Source of the DNA: Pelomonas candidula | GTDB taxonomy: Bacteria > Pseudomonadota > Gammaproteobacteria > Burkholderiales > Burkholderiaceae_C | DNA: 64,000 nucleotides | Assembly (NCBI RefSeq): GCF_043555985.1 | Contig: NZ_JBIGIC010000003.1 | Coordinates: forward strand, 124,001-188,000 | Direction: 5' to 3' | Shown here: positions 61,148 through 64,000 of the stretch, piece after piece | Layout: each line of letters starts with the position of its first letter | How positions within the stretch are numbered: position 1 is the first letter of the stretch | The notes under the pieces: model-generated | What the model saw: only the letters and a program-made list of their open reading frames with translations | Told to the model about the DNA's origin: nothing | The model's database searches: none | Made by a program: the position numbers and the translations under genes

Positions 61148-61558
61148 TCAGCGCCCGGCCAGCGGCTCCGGCGCACCGAGTGCCGAGATCACTTCCAGCA
61201 TGCCGCGCACCTTGAAGGGCTTGAGCAGCAGGCGGCAGATGTCCAGCTGCTTGACCCGCAGCGCCAGCTCGACGTCGCAGACCGAGGCTGTCGCGGCGAT
61301 CGGCAGGTCGACGGGCTGGGTGGACTGCCCCGCGCGCACCTGCCGCACCAGCTCCAGCGCCGCGCCGTCCTCATCCAGGGAGATAAGCATGGCGTTGAAG
61401 CGGCGCTCGTGCAGCAGCTTCTCGGCCAGGGCGGCGCTGGTGGCCTCCTGCACGTCCGCCAGCCCCATCTCCCGCGCCATCATCGACACCGTGCGGCGCA
61501 GCACGAATTGCGGCTCGAAGAGCAGCAACCGACCGCTGGGCGTCACGCGAGCGGTCAT
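61148..61558 (-). CDS. Degenerate receiver-domain protein
   Basis: A 136-residue CheY-like fold without an output domain. The conserved acidic pair at the start is reduced (LLLFEP) and the expected phospho-acceptor at the end of the third strand seems replaced by Ser (AMLISLDEDG), while the Lys in LLLKPFKV is kept. It is therefore a likely pseudo-receiver. It overlaps the GAF gene by ATGA, so the pair is coupled. Confidence 0.72.
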   Translation of the reverse strand: MTARVTPSGRLLLFEPQFVLRRTVSMMAREMGLADVQEATSAALAEKLLHERRFNAMLISLDEDGAALELVRQVRAGQSTQPVDLPIAATASVCDVELALRVKQLDICRLLLKPFKVRGMLEVISALGAPEPLAGR

Positions 61559-62052
61559 TCCACCACCCCCTGCCCCACCAGCTCGGCCAGCACCAGGTCG
61601 CGCAGTGTGCCGAGGACGCGGTAGTCCATCGCATCGAACGCACGTGGCTTGGTGTCGATGAGGCACAGTGTGCCCACCGCCGCACCGCCCGGCAGCACCA
61701 GCGGCGCGCCGAGGTAGGCGCGGATGAACGGCGCGCCGACGACGAGCGGGTTGTCCGCGAAGCGCGGGTCGCGTGCCGCGTCCAGCACCTCGAACAGCTC
61801 GCGCTGCAGGATGGCGTGACCGCAGAAGGAGATCTCGCGCGAGGTCTCGCAGACGTCCAGCCCGACGCGGGCCTTGAACCACTGGCGCTCACGGTCGATG
61901 AGGCTCACGAGCGCGATCGGCACGTCGAACTCGGCGGCCGCGAACTCGACGATGCGGTCGAAGCGCTCCTCGGGCGACGTGTCGAGGATGAGCAACTCGC
62001 GCAGCGCCTGCAGGCGCGCGTCATCGTCGGCGGGGATGGGGGCTGGCAGCAT
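61555..62052 (-). CDS. GAF-domain protein
   Basis: About 165 residues that are a single GAF domain (ADDDARLQALRELLILDTSPEERFDRIVEFAAAEFDVPIALVSLIDRERQWFKARVGL; FCGHAI; PLVLPGGAAVGTLCLID). It should bind a small ligand or tetrapyrrole. A possible -10 TACACT (62086-62091, minus strand) would place the transcript start near 62079, so the ATG at 62052 is preferred over the GTG at 62082. The partner pseudo-receiver follows. Confidence 0.85.
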   Translation of the reverse strand: MLPAPIPADDDARLQALRELLILDTSPEERFDRIVEFAAAEFDVPIALVSLIDRERQWFKARVGLDVCETSREISFCGHAILQRELFEVLDAARDPRFADNPLVVGAPFIRAYLGAPLVLPGGAAVGTLCLIDTKPRAFDAMDYRVLGTLRDLVLAELVGQGVVE

Positions 62053-62109
62053 GGAGGGGCCCTGCGCTGTCGTCGGACTCACGCCAGTGTAGGCAGCCGG
62101 CCGGATTTG

Positions 62110-62823
62110 TCACAGGCATGGGGCGGCCAGGTTCAGGCCCTGCTGGCGCGCGGCGGCCAGCACGGCGTCGGAGATGGGCTCGCCGAGGCGGTCGCGCAGC
62201 GACGCGTCGCTGGCCGGGCGCCGGCGCAGCTGGCCTTCGGCGACGGCATAGGCCACGGCCGAGGTGGCATCGCGCGGCGTCAGCTCGCCGGCGTCGAACA
62301 GCGTGGCGAGCTGGCCCATGGCGAACGGCTCGCACTGCGCGGCGGCGGCCTTGAGCCCGTCCAGCGCCTGCTGGCGCCAGGCCAGCAGCGCATCGCCCTC
62401 GCCGGCCTGCTGCGCGTCGGGGCCTTCCAGGTAGAAGTCGATCTGCGCGCCCGCGACGCCGGCACGGGCCGCATCGGCCAGGAAGCGCAACCGCTCGCTG
62501 ACGAGCGACAGCGGCACGCCCGGGCAGGCTTCTTCCGCGCAGGTCGACAGCAGCCGGTAGGCCTCGTAGCCGGCACGCCGGTCGCCCTGGCGGGCCGCAG
62601 CGACGAGACGGTCCAGCTCGCTGGGTGGCGGCGCCGGCACGGCATCTGGCCGCCGCCGTGACGGCACGGGCGCCGCCGGCGGGAGCCGCAACGCCAGCGC
62701 CGCCGGCCGCGGCGCCATGGTGGCGGCCTCGGTCACCGGCGGCTCCGGAGGCACGGCGACGACGACGAGGCCGAGCGCGGCCAGGAGGCCCACGGCCCCC
62801 AGCCCACCCAGCCACGCCTTCAT
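62110..62823 (-). CDS. Hypothetical exported protein
   Basis: A 237-residue protein with an N-terminal hydrophobic segment (AWLGGLGAVGLLAALGLVVVAV), a Pro/Ala-rich linker, and a helical C-terminal region with four Cys that may form two disulfides (LLSTCAEEACPG; QCEP; APCL). The helical pattern (AARQGDRRAGYEAYRLL) is like Sel1 repeats, but weak. It is upstream of the GAF pair in the same direction, 57 bp from its ATG. Function unknown. Confidence 0.68.
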   Translation of the reverse strand: MKAWLGGLGAVGLLAALGLVVVAVPPEPPVTEAATMAPRPAALALRLPPAAPVPSRRRPDAVPAPPPSELDRLVAAARQGDRRAGYEAYRLLSTCAEEACPGVPLSLVSERLRFLADAARAGVAGAQIDFYLEGPDAQQAGEGDALLAWRQQALDGLKAAAAQCEPFAMGQLATLFDAGELTPRDATSAVAYAVAEGQLRRRPASDASLRDRLGEPISDAVLAAARQQGLNLAAPCL

Positions 62824-62836
62824 CACGCGGTGGCCC

Positions 62837-63319
62837 TCAGTTCCACAGGTAGCAGTAGGTCTGGCTGCGCTCGACGTTGCTGCCGAGGCTGCCGCCGGAC
62901 GAGAACTTCTTGAGCCAGCCGTTGGGCGCGCTGGTCGTGGGCGTGTCGCCGCAGTTGGTGTGCACCCAGTGGATGCCGACGCCGCTGGTGTACTTGGCGC
63001 CGCAGACTTCGAGCCTGTCGTTGACCTTGATCGCGGCCAGCGAGGCCGGCATGGAGCTCGCGTTCTTCACGTAGTCCGTGGCGAAGACGTTGTCGATGGC
63101 GACCTCGTAGGTCTTGCCGTCCTGGTCGGCCACCAGGCTCAGCTTGGTGTGCGACAGCTTGATGCCCTGGATGGTGGACGTGGCGGCGGCGAACTTCGGG
63201 GCCGCGGTCACCGTGCCGGTCAGGAAGGCGCCCTTGTTGGTGGCGCAGTCGCCGGCCTCGGTGGCCGACGCGGCGGCGGCCAGGCCCAGGAGCAGCGTCG
63301 CGATCAGTGCTTGCTTCAA
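62837..63319 (-). CDS. Small exported protein, possibly DUF3465-like
   Basis: About 160 residues with a signal peptide (LKQALIATLLLGLAAAASA). The mature part has DGKTYEVAIDNVFATDYV, VNDRLEVCGAKYTSGVGIHWVHTNCGD and a C-terminal Cys. The IHWVH segment recalls the IHWTH of DUF3465 proteins. The TTG at 63319 is chosen because GAGGA lies at good spacing and no ATG fits. Function unknown. Confidence 0.68.
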   Translation of the reverse strand: MKQALIATLLLGLAAAASATEAGDCATNKGAFLTGTVTAAPKFAAATSTIQGIKLSHTKLSLVADQDGKTYEVAIDNVFATDYVKNASSMPASLAAIKVNDRLEVCGAKYTSGVGIHWVHTNCGDTPTTSAPNGWLKKFSSGGSLGSNVERSQTYCYLWN

Positions 63320-63518
63320 TTCGATTCCTCGGTTGGGTCGGATGAACCCGGCAGGCGCCGGGGCGGGTGGAGCGGCGGACTGCCCGACCACCCCACGGGA
63401 CCGCCAGCCTGCCCCGGGGAGGTGTCGGCTGCATGACGCACGCGGCCCTGGAAACAGGGACGGTTTCCTCCCGGTTGACGCCGCCGCCGTTGCGCGGCCA
63501 AGGCCCACAATGCCCCGC

Positions 63519-64000
63519 ATGAGCGACTCCTTCCCCGTGCACATCGTCGGCGCCAGCATCCAGACGGAGCTGCCCGTCATCATTGCCGAGCTGGGCCCCA
63601 TCGCCGACCGGCTGCAGCTGGCGCGCGAGGCCATCGACGAGTTGCGCGTGAGCCATCCGCAGTCGCCCGAGTCCAACGTGAAGGCGGCCTACATGAGCCC
63701 GTGGAAGAGCCACCTGCTCTCGCCCAAGCTGCTGCCGTTGTGCGCCAGCGTCGTCGAGATCGCCAAGGCGGCCGCGCCGAAGGCCTGGTCGGGCGACCTG
63801 GACAAGCTGGGGCTGGACCTGCTCGTCACGCACTGCTGGGGCGCCATCTACGAGCAGGCCGACTACACGGCGCCGCACAACCACTGGCCGGCCGACCTGA
63901 GCTGCGTCGTCTACCTGGAGGCTGAAGCAGGCTGTGCGCCGCTGGTGTTCTCCAAGACCAGCGCCTACCAGCCCAGGCCGCAGACGCTGGTGATGTTCCC
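63519..64000 (+). CDS. 2OG-Fe(II) oxygenase-like protein, 3'-truncated by the window
   Basis: The frame starts with ATG at 63519 and runs to the window end (about 160 residues). It has HNHWPADLSCVVYLEAEAGCAPLVFS, which resembles the HxH/D iron-binding strand and the conserved W and YLE of putative 2OG-Fe(II) oxygenases (PF13759 type). The second His is beyond the window. A CACAAT hexamer (63506-63511) sits 7 bp before the ATG, with no ribosome binding site. About 199 bp before it hold no gene. Confidence 0.7.
   Translation, partial: MSDSFPVHIVGASIQTELPVIIAELGPIADRLQLAREAIDELRVSHPQSPESNVKAAYMSPWKSHLLSPKLLPLCASVVEIAKAAAPKAWSGDLDKLGLDLLVTHCWGAIYEQADYTAPHNHWPADLSCVVYLEAEAGCAPLVFSKTSAYQPRPQTLVMF

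Overview
This 64 kb window is a very GC-rich chromosomal segment from a Gram-negative betaproteobacterium, most likely Burkholderiales of the Rubrivivax/Leptothrix/Roseateles type. This is inferred from the gene content (Kdo/LPS genes, type II secretion accessory genes, lipoproteins with lipoboxes, glnE-yhdP) and from strong G/C third-position use; no marker such as 16S rRNA is present. Coding density is high. I see no tRNA, rRNA, CRISPR array, insertion sequence or prophage. Most long antisense reading frames are shadows caused by the base composition.

Layout. 1-2.5 kb: the 3' end of a GspA/ExeA ATPase, gspB and a small unknown gene. 2.5-6 kb: a secreted M13 metallopeptidase and a divergent 2-hydroxyacid dehydrogenase. 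6-11.2 kb (minus strand): a four-gene operon with ATGA overlaps throughout: an iron-sulfur/FAD oxidoreductase, fused gamma-alpha and beta subunits of a 2-oxoacid:ferredoxin oxidoreductase, and a lipoprotein. 11.3-15.1 kb: PAP2 phosphatase, then kdsD-kdsC-lptC-SDR (Kdo and LPS export). 15.4-16 kb: glycine-rich RRM protein. 16.2-23.2 kb: membrane protein, BtuF-like protein, MarC, a flavin oxidoreductase and creBCD with a CreB-type operator. 23-33.6 kb: GMC oxidoreductase, orphan binding protein, B12/radical SAM protein, ABM protein, ParA, M16 peptidase and AEC carrier. 33.7-40.3 kb: PAS histidine kinase, topB, SET-domain protein, birA and a SPOR-like protein. 40-50.6 kb: subtilase with a GlyGly-CTERM tail, CYTH-CHAD protein, GST, large lipoprotein, EamA transporter, ClC channel and rhombosortase. 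50.7-60.5 kb: glnE, yhdP, a second orphan binding protein, a nitrilase-family amidohydrolase and an MFS transporter. 60.5-64 kb: small lipoprotein, pseudo-receiver/GAF pair, two small exported proteins and a truncated 2OG-Fe(II) oxygenase.

Two themes link distant genes. First, secretion: gspA/gspB (type II secretion), a GlyGly-CTERM subtilase and a rhombosortase are all here, which together form a surface-protease sorting route. Second, short mosaic repeats sit inside operons at kdsC/lptC, creB/creC and the kinase/AEC junction. In all three the repeat is a continuous minicistron whose start overlaps the upstream stop and whose stop overlaps the downstream start, so translational coupling appears to be kept across the insertion. 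A related repeat forms the N-terminus of the BtuF-like protein. I regard this as the most novel signal in the window.
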